Source of the DNA: Homarus americanus
Taxonomy: Eukaryota > Arthropoda > Malacostraca > Decapoda > Nephropidae
Length of the DNA: 64,000 nucleotides
Assembly (NCBI RefSeq): GCF_018991925.1
Contig: NW_024735191.1
Span: 150,001-214,000, forward strand
Direction: 5' to 3'
How positions within the stretch are numbered: the first letter of the stretch is position 1; each line of letters starts with the position of its first letter. A program made the position numbers and the translations under genes. Below, piece by piece: positions 44,984 to 56,279 of this stretch. A model generated the notes under the pieces. It saw only the letters and a program-made list of their open reading frames with translations, was not told the DNA's origin and made no database searches.

Positions 44984-46445
44984 TTAATACTTAGACAATA
45001 GATATTTTTTAAGAGATGATTTAAAGGAAGGGAGCGTAGTCTTTGCTGGGATGGGTGGGGGTAAGTTGTTCCACACCTTCACACCGTGATATCTTATGGA
45101 GGTCTGGGACTGAGAGGAGCGTATGGGGGGTGGTCTTAGTAGCTCTGGGTGTCTTAAGTTGTATCTCTGATTATTCCGGAACTGGAATTTATTATTGCCA
45201 TTCAAGTGATTAACATATTTATAAACGAATACAGCAGCAAATTGATCGTTTGTGTGATCAGTTTTTTTCAAATAGGTCATTGTCCGCACAACTCTCTTCT
45301 GTGTAGTGACCAGGGGTTGTGTTTTTGAAGAGCCAGAGGCCCCGCTGACAGTGTATCAGGTGTTGGTAAACAAGATCATAATAGATTTCTTTCATTGCTG
45401 TAAGAGTGAGTGACTGTCGAGTGTGATACAGGACACTGCACTGTTTATTGACTTTACTGTGAATGGCTTGTATGTGGTTTCTCCAGCTAAGTTTCTCATC
45501 AACAATAACTCCGAGGAATTTAATATTTTGTTCACGTTTGATGACTGTATTACCAAGGTACAGGGGGTCCAAGTCTGGGGGTAAGTTTTTCCTTCTATGA
45601 AGTATTGTGTAGTGGGTTTTTATCGAGGTTTAAGGTCAGTTTATTACATACGTTAGTCAATTCATTGTTCATAGTTCTCAATAAGGGATGGAGGTCTGAC
45701 TTGCTGGCATAGAGAATGGAACCTTGGGGGACACCTTACAAAATTGGCGAGGAGTCAGATTGGTGATTATTATAGTAGACATACTGCTTCTTGTTAGACA
45801 GATATGGGGTAAACCAATTGTGGGATAAGCCCCTAACACCATAATGTTCACGTTTTGACAGGAAGATGGTATGGTCGACAGTATCAAAGGCTTTAGAGAG
45901 GTCCAGGAATATACCGACTGTCAACTGACTGTCATCAAAGGAGTTTAACATGTCATTAGTAAAGGATAGCAGAGCACTGTCAGTTGACCTTCTAGCTCTA
46001 AATCCAAACTGAGAGTCTGTAAGGATGTTATTAACACTACAGAAGGAATTTAGTCTACTACATGCTAGCTTCTCCAGTATCTTACTCAAGGCTGGGAGGA
46101 CTGATATGGGGCGGTAATTCTTGAAGAGACCTTTGTCCCCAGATTTTGTATATGCTGGTTGAACTTTAGCAATTTTCAGTTTATCCGGAAAGACACCACT
46201 AGTGAAGGAGGAGTTACAGATGTGTAGGAGAACAGGTAGTAATAAGTGGGCTACTTTCTTAATGATGCTCATTGGTATATTGTCGTCGCCTGCTGCTGCA
46301 TCTTTGGACATTTTTATGGTGGTCAATAATTCATCCGCTGTTACAGGGGATAAGAACAGTTCATTTTGTTATATGTTTTGCAGGTAGGCTCTAAATTTCT
46401 CATGGTGATCAGGGATACTTTCTGCATGAGATAAAGAGAGAGAGA
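44984..46445 (-). mobile_element. Jockey/CR1-group LINE, 5'-truncated, RT broken (family E)
   Basis: Reads on -, starting with SLSHAESIPDHHEKF near 46440, then SKDAAAGDDNIPMSIIKK and the RT segments KNYRPISVLPALSKILEKL and SQFGFRARRSTDSALL. Motif A FLDLSKAFDTVDH (about 45880-45920) has its Asp intact. GVPQGSIL then jumps straight to YASKSDLHPLLRTMNN. The roughly 40 residues that should carry the F/Y-A-D-D active site are deleted at about 45707-45712. A stop precedes GVPQGS. The thumb and tail follow: KREQNIKFLGVIVDEKLSW, HIQAIHSKVNKQ and LIHCQRGLWLF; after a frameshift at about 45280 YNLRHPELLRPP, YHGVKVWNNLPPPI and FKSSLKKYLLSKY, with a stop at 44984-44986. Length and wording are typical of jockey- or CR1-group polyproteins; the endonuclease is missing. 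Confidence 0.88.
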
Positions 46446-47072
46446 TCTTCACCATGTATTAAGTAGGTGTTGGTCATGTTACAGGTAATTAACAAGTGTG
46501 TGTTGGACGAGCTGTGACCCTTGACCTGTCTTACACCAGTACTGACGACTGTATGATCATCAGCAGCGACCTGTGACCTGTGCTGGAGTTTATCATACAC
46601 TTGCCAACAGGCGATGATGAGGGTCGTGGTCACTGTTATTATTGACCTAATGTGACCCCGTCTACGATACTTTAGGGAGTGAACGAAACCCCTTCCCCAT
46701 TCCCTATCTCCCTTCCCCTTCCCTATTCTTACTAACACATCCACCCATTCCCTAACTAAGTATCAGTACACACTTTCCACATCGCGTTTGTCTGTAGGGT
46801 ACACACTCTCTGACCCCCCCACCCCACACACACCTTCACAACCAACACCCCCACTGATACGCCTTGACAAGAATCATGTAACATTGTTTTGCAAAATGTT
46901 AAAACAAAATATTACAATTACACATTTTACCCCAATTTTTACCTTTTTTTTCCTCGATATTTATTGGCAAAGATTTGATATATTTTCTATTGTTTTTTTA
47001 TGGAATTACAAAAGATGGGGTAAAGTTTCCAGTCAGGCATTGTGTCATCCTTTGAGGAAAACTTGTTCACTG
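46446..47072. other. Non-coding stretch
   Basis: GTGACC/TGACCT words recur at 46500-46660. A/T-rich from 46870. No gene recognised. Confidence 0.55.
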
Positions 47073-47234
47073 ACAGACGGACGCTCGGCTCCTATGTATT
47101 CAAACATCACACAGAGCCTCGGTGACCTGAGATGTCCCGTGTTGCAGCACCCTGGGGACGTCTCGCTCGGTACCAACGTGTAAATTCTCCCACGGATTGA
47201 CACAAAGTTGACAAGTGGCCTGTGGTAATGACAC

Positions 47235-47276
<42 letters not shown>

Positions 47277-47305
47277 ACACACACACACAGGGATCATCAT
47301 TACTC
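47073..47305 (-). repeat. Left arm of a large inverted duplication, with (CA)n inside
   Basis: On the - strand this reads a (TG)n run, then CCACAGGCCACTTGTCAACT and GTGTCAATCCGTGGGAGAAT, to GCTGCAACACGGGACATCTC. Over about 115 bp it is almost identical to 48124-48320 (three to five differences). Homology continues through the microsatellite into AGTAATG...ATCCC on the far side. Just after the TG run the ACCACAG resembles a splice acceptor; the three frames are open, but the reading is unknown. Confidence 0.9.
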
Positions 47306-47775
47306 CACTAATGTGAAGCTTGTGACCATTCAGTACCTACAGTCTTTGTCTTCACCCACGGGAGTTTGGTACCTGTCGAAGGTTGGTTCGTATAGGTGGG
47401 ATATATATAGTTTCTGTGTCTTCTGATCTCCTTATGGGCGTGTGTGGGCGTGAATTAGTGTGTGTGGGTTTGATCTCCGAGGTTGAGTCTCGTGGGCGTC
47501 TTCTGGTCGTGTGTGGGACATGTTTAGTTTTCATTTAGGCTTGAGGGGGCGTGGGTGATCATATGGCCCCCCCAGTGAAGTCACATCAGGTCATGTGTTG
47601 GTGACCGCAGACATCGTCTACTTAGAGTCAGGAGTCACTGCTGCTGATCATGGAGCTTGTCGAGGCTGCTGGAGGTCAAAGTCATCTCTAGTCATCACAT
47701 GCCTCAGTGAAATTACTAAGCAAAAATGAAGCCAACACCAACTGACATGCCCTGAGACCAGGCAGTCAGTTGTGT
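47306..47775. other. Non-coding stretch (spacer of the inverted duplication)
   Basis: GTGTGTGGGCGTG words near 47440-47520. No gene recognised. Confidence 0.5.
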
Positions 47776-47945
47776 CTCTCTCTCTCTCTCCTCTCTCTCT
47801 CTCCTCTCCTCTCTCTCTCCCTCCTCCTCCTCCTCCTCCTCCCTCCTCCTCCTCCTCCTCCTCCTCCTCCTCCCCCTCCCTCCTCCCTCCCTCTCTCCCT
47901 CTCTCCCCTCTCTCTCTCTCTCTCTCCCTCTCTCCCTCTCAACAA
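47776..47945. repeat. (CT)n and (CTC)n tract
   Basis: CT and CTCC words, with pure (CTC)n at about 47822-47870. It lies in the spacer between the two inverted arms. Confidence 0.95.
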
Positions 47946-48123
47946 ACTATAATGCAACTGAACAAGGTCCAGTCCTCCCTCCGCCAGACTTGAAATCTTT
48001 CGGAGCAGTTCACCTGTAGGTTAAGAAAGCGACTGGTGTTAATCAGTGGGATTTACCTGTAAAACCTCCACCCTAGCCCGCCCCATCTGAAGAATTCCCT
48101 ATTTCCCTCCCACCATATTCAGA

Positions 48124-48140
48124 TCAGTAATGGCAATCCC

Positions 48141-48176
<36 letters not shown>

Positions 48177-48320
48177 TCGTCACCACAGGCCACTTGTCAA
48201 CTTTGTGTCAATCCGTGGGAGAATTTACACGTTGGTACCGAGCGAGACGTCCCCAGGGTGCTGCAACATGGGACATCTCAGGTCACCCAGGCAGTGCGCG
48301 TCCATCTGTCTATCCATCCA
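48124..48320 (+). repeat. Right arm of the large inverted duplication, with (TG)n inside
   Basis: The + strand counterpart of 47073-47305; (TG)n at 48144-48174, then CACCACAGGCCACTTGTCAA and onwards. A deletion of about 25 bases relative to the left arm lies near 48292. Confidence 0.9.
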
Positions 48321-49340
48321 TGAAAAAATATGTTCTCACAATCTTCATAAAGAACGAACCTGAAACTTTTTTACCAACTCTTTACGACACCCGGGAAGGA
48401 TATACAAATAAACAACAACAAGAAGTCACTCAAAATGTACAAAAGTTTGACGAGAAATTGACGAACAAAAAAAAAATGGGTATCTTAACGTAGGATATAA
48501 CGTGTGTGTTATGACCCTCGGGTAGATCGTTACATAAACACAAATCACTTAAGTCTTTCAAATATATTCGTGTTTATTATTATATTCTTAATCCCAAGTT
48601 CTCCCACCAAAGGTCAAGTTAACAGATGAAAACCTAAACAAGTCAATAAAAATATGAACATTTATTAACTTATTCCCACCACCACATATGTAACTTAAAA
48701 TAAAATAAATATCAATAATAATACAAGATGTTTGGAAGTGGCTGAGTAAGGACTGAAGGCCCAGCAAGATCACTCAAAATCAATATCAAGCAATAACAAA
48801 TCTCAATAGTCAAATGCCAACTCCCAAAACACCAGAGAGAGGGTATACTACTTAACTTAAGACAGCTGTGCCTAGACCGACTACAGTGTACCAGTCTGCC
48901 ACCCACGTTACCTGTCTACCGTCAAATACTGACTTATCATAGCCGGATTGGCCAAAACATTAAACCTTATCTAAATGACCCAACTGACATTAATTCCACT
49001 ATCTTACCTATATACAAACATATTACGATCAATATCACATGAGAAACAACTGTTGCTTTAATAAATACACCAAGTAATAATGTAGTAAAACAAATTTAAT
49101 ACGTAAATGATGGCTCAGTCAGTGTGGGCGAGTTGTGTACGAAACTCCTCGAGTCAACCAAACAACATCCGAGCCAACGTACTTGATACCCAGAACAGAA
49201 ACTTATGGCGGACACTCGTAACAATGATAGCGTAGATAAAATTATGTTGTGTCGATCGTTTGCAAAAGTTCTATAAGGTTAAATGCTTGGGTACGGGCGT
49301 GTTTGGGCGTGCAGTGATGGACCTATAAACGAGGTTGAGA
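48321..49340. other. A/T-rich low-repeat stretch
   Basis: No gene, no repeat. A-rich near 48400-48480 and 48650-48830. Short - frames (about 60 codons) have no recognisable domain. A short (TG)n begins at 49341. Confidence 0.6.
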
Positions 49341-49630
49341 AGGTGTGTGTGTGTGTGTGTGTGTATAAGGGTGTGTACTACCACTTGGAAATTTTATGGA
49401 CGGTGGTCACCTGAGGTCAGTTATAATGATGATGACGACCTGGATCACCCCCTCCCCACCCATCACCTGAGTGTATGCATATACAGTATATATATTAAAC
49501 TCTAGCACAGGTGAGAGGTTGCTGCTGATGATCATAGCCTCACTACTCTGCTATAAGGTGACCACTAGTCCTCACATACTTATTAATTATACTTGTAAGA
49601 GTGACCCAAAACTTACGACCTGAAATTAAG

Positions 49631-49637
49631 TCTCTCT

Positions 49638-49714
<77 letters not shown>

Positions 49715-49728
49715 TCTCTCTCTCTTTC

Positions 49729-49776
<48 letters not shown>
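49631..49776. repeat. (CT)n microsatellite with TTCC interruptions
   Basis: About 146 bp in three CT blocks. Confidence 0.97.
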
Positions 49777-49779
<3 letters not shown>

Positions 49780-50072
49780 GAAGCTTCAATATATCGAACC
49801 TATAAGGACATCATTCCTCGTCAAGATAATAACTGGTGATTACAAGGAACACGTTAACTACATTATTTGTTGACGTTGGTGATTATGAAGAAACTGTTAC
49901 AATAATGAGGCTGTTAAAGTTATCCTCGTGTATACCCACAACAGAGTATATAATATAATCCACTTATATATTAATTGATGAAACGATGATTTATATAATA
50001 TTGTCCAGTATAATTGATATAACGAAAATACCTACGTTTGTTAATCTACGTCAAAACACACATTCTACATTA

Positions 50073-50495
50073 TCATAAGAATATAAGAACACAAGAACGT
50101 AAGAATGGAGGAAACTGCAGCCGGCACATTGGTCCATACTAGGCAGCCCCGTTTACACCTAACCCCTATCGCTCATATATCCATTCAACCTATGTTTGAA
50201 GCTATCCAGCGTGTTCGAGTTAATGATGATGTTTGGTAACTTGTTCCACTCATCCACTACTCTTATTTCCAAACTAATGTTTACCTATTTCGCGCCTAAA
50301 TCTAAATTTGTCTGATTTAAAACCATTGCTACTTTTTCGCTCCTGATTGGATAGCTTAAGTACCTTTGTTATATGACCTTTGTTTAACCCTGACTTCCAT
50401 TTATACACCTCGATCATATCGCCCCTCACTCTACGTCTCTCGAGGGAGTGCAAATTAATATGCTTTAACCCGTCTCTGTACTTAAACCAGACCCA
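50073..50495 (-). mobile_element. 3' end fragment of CR1-like LINE (family B)
   Basis: On the - strand it reproduces the C-terminal region of the 7451-8797 element: YKWKSGLNKGHITKVLKLS- and KFRFRREIGKH-like segments, then WNKLPN, and the AGCGATAGGGGTTAGGTGTA and TGCAGTTTCCTCCATTCTTA blocks. The tail has four TTCTTATG-like octamers (50073-50105). It ends at about 50495 inside the C-terminal coding region. Confidence 0.88.
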
Positions 50496-50499
50496 TTGC

Positions 50500-50999
50500 T
50501 GTACGACAGTTTGGGACGATGACTGGCAGCGTTAAGGAGTCTCGCTTCTCCCTAGCACCCCCAACCCTTTTCAGACCACGCCTCCTTTCCATATTCCTTT
50601 CCTCCTTTCCCTACTTACCACTCTCGTCAACCCCTTCACCCATCTTGCCCTCTCTCCTTCTCCTTCTCACTTAACAGAACTTCTCAATACTGGCGGATGT
50701 ACGACTTAAACTTGATCTACCCCTTAAATGCAACCATCTTTTATTCTCATCCACTTAGAAAACTCATCCAACAATCCCTTAATGATAGTAAGTTTAACGA
50801 CGATCGGACCAAAGATACGACTTCAACGACTTACACACACACGGACAGACATTTAGACGCGTCGTAGTATAGATATACTGCTACATTTATTATATATTAC
50901 TTCTTATATGATAAAAACTGATTACAAATATGGGAAGATTATGATGTTTCAGTGTTTTAATATTTAGTGTGATGACCCTATCTGTTTTACGGCCAGGGT
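50500..50999. other. Non-coding stretch
   Basis: Mixed, then A/T-rich near 50870-50960. No gene recognised. Confidence 0.6.
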
Positions 51000-53905
51000 G
51001 GAGGTGTGAAGGGCGGGGTGGAGGTGTGGAGGTGGGGTGGGTGTGGAGGTGGGAGGTGGAGGTGGGAGGTGTGGAGGGGCAGGGAGGTGTGGAGGGGAGG
51101 GGTGGAGGTGGAGGTGGAGGGGGGTGTGGAGGGTGGGGTGGGAGGGGTGGAGGTGTGAGGGCGGTGGAGGTGTGGAGGGTGTGGAGGGGTGTGGAGGGCG
51201 GGTGGAGGTGTGGAGGGGAGCGGGGTGGAGGTGTGGAGGGGGTGTGGAGGTGGAGGGTGGGGAGGGTGTGGAGGTGTGGGGAGGGGGGGTGGAGGTGTGG
51301 ATGGGGGTGTGGAGGTGTGGGGGGTGGGGAGGGGGAGGTGGAGGTGTGGAGGTGTGGGGATGGGGGGGGGAGGGGTGGGAGGGGGGAGGGGTGGGGGAGG
51401 GGGTGGAGGTGGGAAGTGGGGGTGTGGAGGTGTGGGGTGGGGTGTGGAGGGCAGAGGTGGAGGTGTGAAGGGTGGGGTGGAGGGTACAGGGAGGGTGTGG
51501 AGGTGGGGGGGGAGGTGTGTGGGGTGGGAGGTGGGGGTGGAGGTGTGGAGGGGTGTGGGGAGGTGGGAGGGGTGGAGGTGTGGAGGGGATGGGTGGAGGT
51601 GGGGAGGGATGAGTGGAGGTGTGGAGGGTGGGGTGGAGGTGTGGAGGGAGGTGTGGAGGAGGGTGGGGTGGAGGTGTGGGAGGGTGGGGTGGAGGTGTGG
51701 AGGGTGGGGGTGGTGGTGTGGAGGTGGGGGGTGGTGGTGTGGAGGAGGTGTGTGTGGAGAGTGGGGTGGAGGGATGATGGGTGGAGGTGGGGAGGGTGGG
51801 GTGGAGGTGTAGAGGGGTGGGGTGGGAGGTGGGAGGGTGGGGGGGGAGGTGTAGGGGAGGGAAGGGTGGAGGTGGGACGGGTGGGGTGGAGGTGTGGAGG
51901 GTGGGGGTGGGGGGAGGGGTGGGGTGGAGGTGTGGGGAGGGTGGGGGTGGCGGTGGAGGGGTGGGGGGGTGGGGGGGGAGGGGTGGGGTGGAGGGTGGGG
52001 AGGGTGGGGGAGGTGTGGAGGGGGGTGGGAGGTGTAGGGGGGTGGGAGGTGTGGGTGGAGGTGTGGGGTGGAGGTGTGGGGTGTGGGGTGGGAGGGGGTG
52101 GAGGGTGGGGGGTGGGGGAGGGTAGAGGGTGGGGTGGAGGTGTGGGAGGGAAGGGGAGGTGGAGGTGTAGAGGGAAGGGGTGGAGGTGGGGAGGGCAGGG
52201 GTGGAGGTGGGGAGGGCAGAGTGGAGGTGGGGAGGGCAGGATGGAGGTGTGGAGGGGATGGGTGGAGGGAGGTGTGGAGGTGTGGAGGGATGGGTGGAGG
52301 TGTGGAGGTGTGGAGGGATGGGTGGAGGTGTGGAGGGATGGGTGGAGGTGTGGAGGGTGGGGTGGAGGTGGGGTGGAGGTGTGGAGGGTGGGTGGAGGGT
52401 GGGGTGGAGGTGTTGAGGGGGGTGGAGGGTGGGTGGGGTGGAGGTGTGGAGGTGGGGTGGAGGGTGGGGTTGGAGGTGTAGAAGGTGGGGGTTGGAGGTG
52501 TGGAGAGAGGGGGGTGGAGGTGGGGAGAGAGGGGTGGAGGTGGGGAGAGCAGGGTGGAGGTGTGGAGGGCAGGGTGGAGGTGGGGGAGGTGGGGGGTTGG
52601 AGGTGTGGAGAGGGGGGTGGAGGTGGGGAGAGAGGGGGGGGTGGAGGTGGGGAGGGAGAGGGGGGGGGAGGTGGGAGGGAGGGGTGGAGGTGGGGAGAGG
52701 GGTGGAGGTGGGGCGAGAGAGTGGGTGGGAGGTGGGGAGGGGAAGGGGTGGAGGTGGGGAGAGAGGGGGTGGAGGGGGAGGGAGGGGTGGAGGTGTGGAG
52801 GGAGGGGTGGAGGTGTGGAGGGCGGGGTGGAGATGTGGAGGTGCAGGGGGTGGAGGTGTGGAAGGAGGGTGGAGGGTGGAGGTGTGGAGATGGGTGGAGG
52901 TGTGGAGGGCGGGGTGGAGATGTGGAGGGCGGGGTGGAGGTGTGGAAGGAGGGGTGGAGGGGTGGGGGGTGGAGGGGTGGGTGGAGGTGTAAGGGTGGAG
53001 GGGTGGGAGGGGTGGGTGGGAGGGGGGAGGGCGGAGGGGGAGGTGTGGAGGGCAGGGTGGAGGTGTGGAGGGCGGGGGGTGTGGAGGGGTGGAGGTGTGG
53101 AGGGCAGGGGGTTCAGTGTGGGGGCGGGGGGGAGGTGTGGAGCGGGTGGAGGAGGTGTAAAGGGCGGGGAGGGGTGGAGGGCAGGGTGGAGGTGTGGAGG
53201 TGTGGAGGGTGGGGTGGAAGGTGGGGGGGGTGGAGGTGTAATGAGGGGGGGTGTGGAGGGTGTGGAGGGGAGGGGAGAGGATGGAGGTGTGAGGAGGGGG
53301 AGGAGGTGTGGAGGGAGGGGTGTGGAGGGTGGAGGTGTGGAGGGCTGGGTGGAGGTGTGGAGGAAGGGATGGAGGTGTGGAGGGCTGGGTGGAGGTGTGG
53401 AGGAAGGGGTGGAGGTGTGGAGAGGGCGGGGGTGGGGGTGTGGAGATCGGGGTGAAGGTGTAGGGGCGGGGGGGAAGTGTGGAGGGCGGGGTGGAGGTGT
53501 GGAGGGAGGTGGAGGTGTGGAGGGCGGGGGAAGTGGAGAGGGGTGGGGAAGGTGGAGGAGGCGGGGTGGAGGTGTGGAGGGCGGGTGGGAGGTGTAGAGG
53601 GGTGGGTGGAGGTGTGGAGGGGCGGGGTGCGGAGGTGAGGCGGGGGAAGGGCAGGGCGACGTGTGGGAGGGCGGGGTGGGAGGTGTGGAGGGCGGGTGGA
53701 GGTGTTGAGGGTGGGGGGGAAGTGTGGAGGGCGGTGGGAGTGTGGGAGGCAGGGGTGGAGGTGTGGGGGGCGGGTGGAGGTGAGAGGGCAGGGTGGAGGT
53801 GTGGAGGGCGGGGTGGAGATGTGGAGGGCGGGGTGGAGGTGTGGAGGCGGTGGAGGTGTAGGAGAGGTGGGGAAGTGGAGGGCAGGGGTGGGAGATGTGG
53901 AGGTA
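51000..53905 (+). repeat. G-rich minisatellite, 2.9 kb (GGTGGAGGTGTGGAGG core)
   Basis: Units of about 15-25 bp built from GGTGGAGG, TGTGGAGG and GGCAGGG or GGCGGGG. The left half favours GGGTGGGG; 52200-52420 has regular GGATGGGTGGAGGTGTGGAG units; the right half favours GCGGGGTGGAGGTGTG. G dominates the + strand and C is rare. The 1026- and 986-residue - frames (Pro/His/Ser/Thr) are products of this composition. Confidence 0.95.
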
Positions 53906-53952
53906 TGATAGTAAGTATTGGACATAACCTGTGTATTTCTTCCTCATTCCTC

Positions 53953-53954
<2 letters not shown>

Positions 53955-53995
<41 letters not shown>
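53955..53995. repeat. (CA)n microsatellite
   Basis: About 20 CA units; a (TG)n of about 13 units follows at 54098-54124. Confidence 0.95.
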
Positions 53996-53997
<2 letters not shown>

Positions 53998-54429
53998 CCA
54001 AAACCCTCACCCCACCCAACATGCCCTGGCACCATCCCCCACAATCGCTTAAGATAGGTAGAACCTGACCCCCCCTACCACCTAATATGGAGTGGGGGGT
54101 GTGTTGTGTGTGTGTGTGTGTGTGTCTTCCCCTGGTGGCTTTGACCTTTGACCCGGCGTGGGAATTGACAAATGGTAACCCAAAGCAGTTGAATGGGCCT
54201 CAGTGTCTTGTCCAGTGGCACCAGTGACGACACCAGCTGATTATATTTAATATAAATGGCTTTGACCAACTCAACTTCTGGTCAGTGGGGCTGACATCTT
54301 AAGTAAATGGTAGATTGTAGTGTAGATGATAGATAGGATATTATAGACGATCCACAGTAGATGATTGAGTAGAGGATTGAATATTATAGGGTTTCCTCAG
54401 TAGATGGTGGATGATGCAGAGGTGACTCG

Positions 54430-55970
54430 AGAGGCCAACATGGGATCAACAAGGTTGTCCACAGATGTTGAACGTGTGGAGGGCTACATCTAGTGCGGGA
54501 GGGGCGGCGTCAGTGTCTTTCCGGCGCTGGAGCTTGTCTGCCTCGGTATGCAGTCGGGCTAACTCGAAAGTATTGACACCTTATCGTGTGGTGCTCCTCC
54601 AAGCGTTGTTGTGTGGAGTGATCGTCTCCCAGGTGAGGGGGTCAATTTGGCACTTTTTCAGGTTTGTCTTAAGACGATCCTTATACCTTTTCAGTTGCCC
54701 GCCAGCGTTACGTTTACTGTTCGTTAGATGACTGCGAAGTCGCTCATCTGGCAGTCGTCCATGCGGGTAACATGTCTAGTCCAATGTAGTTGCTCATCGA
54801 TAACGGAAGCCTTGATGCTCCTACAGTTGGTGTCAATGAGAATACTGACATTTGTTCTCTTGTCTTCCCAGCGAACTCGGAGGATGGAACGTAAACTACG
54901 TTGGTGAAAGTTTTCAAGTGCCTTGAGGTGCCTCCTGTATGTGACCCATGACTCGCTGCCATATAGCAGGGTGGGGAGGACCACTGATCGATATACGTGT
55001 AACTTTGTAGATAATTTCAGCACCCTACAGCTGAAGACACGGGTACGATGTCTGCCAACGGCTTCAGATGCACATCTTATCCGATGCTGAATCACTTCTT
55101 CGATGTCCGGGGTGGTGGACAGGTGGGAGCCGAGATACTGAAAGTGGGTTACATTAGAGAGGGTAGCACCGTTAAGGTGGATGGATGGTGGAGGTGTGGC
55201 TGAACCAGGGGCAGGCCGGATGATAATGTGTCTCACATACGTTCATCTCAAAGGCGAATTGTGTATACACATCTGCGTAGGTGTTCAGAATCTCCTGTAG
55301 CTCAGTGTGAGCGTCTTACGTTGTAAAAGTCCCTGGCACTGGCACTGGCACGAGTAAGGAAGGCAGCCAAGAAAATGGAAGAGACAATTGGTGCCAGTAC
55401 ACACCCTTGTTTTACCCCCGTTTGGATGGGGAAGAACTCTGACTGGGTGCCATTGTGCAGGTCACAGCCGTTCATGCCATCGTGGAGTTGCCTTATAATG
55501 GCGATGAACTTTGGTGGGCAACCAAAACGACAGAGGGCTTCTCTGGTGCCACGTGATGTTCTAAAGCCACATTTAGATTCTGGGAGGAAGTTTTCCCGCC
55601 TCAGGAAGATGGTTGTTTAGGAGGACTCGGGCGATGATGATGCCAACTACGGATAGCAGTGAGATCCCACGGTAGTTGCCACAGTCTGACCAGTCTCTCT
55701 TGTTCTTATAAATATTAACGATCGAGGCGTCTTTAAGATCTTGGGGGATTTCCTTCTGTTCCCAAACATTCTCCAGGAGAGAGTGGAGACGGCCAGTGAG
55801 CAGAGGTCCTCCTGCTTTATACACCTCGGCTGGGATTCCATCAGGCCCTGAGGCTTTGTTATTGTTCATCTGTTTGGTGGCAGTAGCTACCTCATCCAGG
55901 GATGGAGGATAGTCGAGGTGAGTCGGCTCCTCGTGCTGAGGGACCTGATGGGTAGTCAGGGCATCCACAT
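54430..55970 (-). pseudogene. Reverse transcriptase and C-terminal region of LINE A2, both active-site boxes deleted
   Basis: Segments in order on -: NNNKASGPDGIPAEVYKAGG; CGNYRGISLLSV; then, after a frameshift near 55590, ESKCGFRTSRG joined directly to TREALCRFGCPPKFI, skipping about 40 residues that in A1 include motif A (FIELTKAFD). Next QTGVKQGCVLAP; then FLTRASASARDFYNVRR joined near 55315 to an ELQEIL segment, skipping about 30 residues that include motif C. The C-terminal part (SATPPPSIHLNG; RRHLKALENFHQRSLR) is well kept to near 54750, where a 7-base deletion shifts the frame; it ends with an Ala/Pro linker and a finger reading FNICGQPC, with one Cys lost to Phe. Confidence 0.85.
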
Positions 55971-56279
55971 AAGTGTTTCGGTTGAACAGCGAATGGTAGT
56001 GCTCTTTCCAGTCAACACATTTCCCATTGACGAGTACGTCTAAGTCCTGGTTATTTTCATCAACCCAATCTTAATTTTTTCTTTCGATCTGGCCGAGAGA
56101 CATGCTGCCGGTTTTTGTAATGACAGCACTCAAATTTAAGGTCTTTATTGTTGGGTTGTTTATCATCACATTGTCGAGCAGCTCTCTGAAAGCATGTCCT
56201 ACCACTTGATCCTCCAGTTAAAACCTCTTCTGGAGGATTGTTGTATTCGCCGTTTTGGCGGTGATGTGAAGGGAGAGTT

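Noticed and set aside
50964..54044. Open frames of 1026 and 986 codons on the - strand, rich in Pro, His, Ser and Thr
   Set aside because: They coincide with the G-rich array, in which stop codons are rare on the - strand by composition. Several frames are open together and none has a domain.
54465..54731. 88-codon + frame similar to the - frame at 3519-3716
   Set aside because: Both are antisense readings of the same LINE C-terminal coding region in oppositely oriented copies; their similarity is explained by that.
55375..55620. 81-codon + frame similar to the - frame at 2571-2885
   Set aside because: Antisense of the RT domain of LINE family A.
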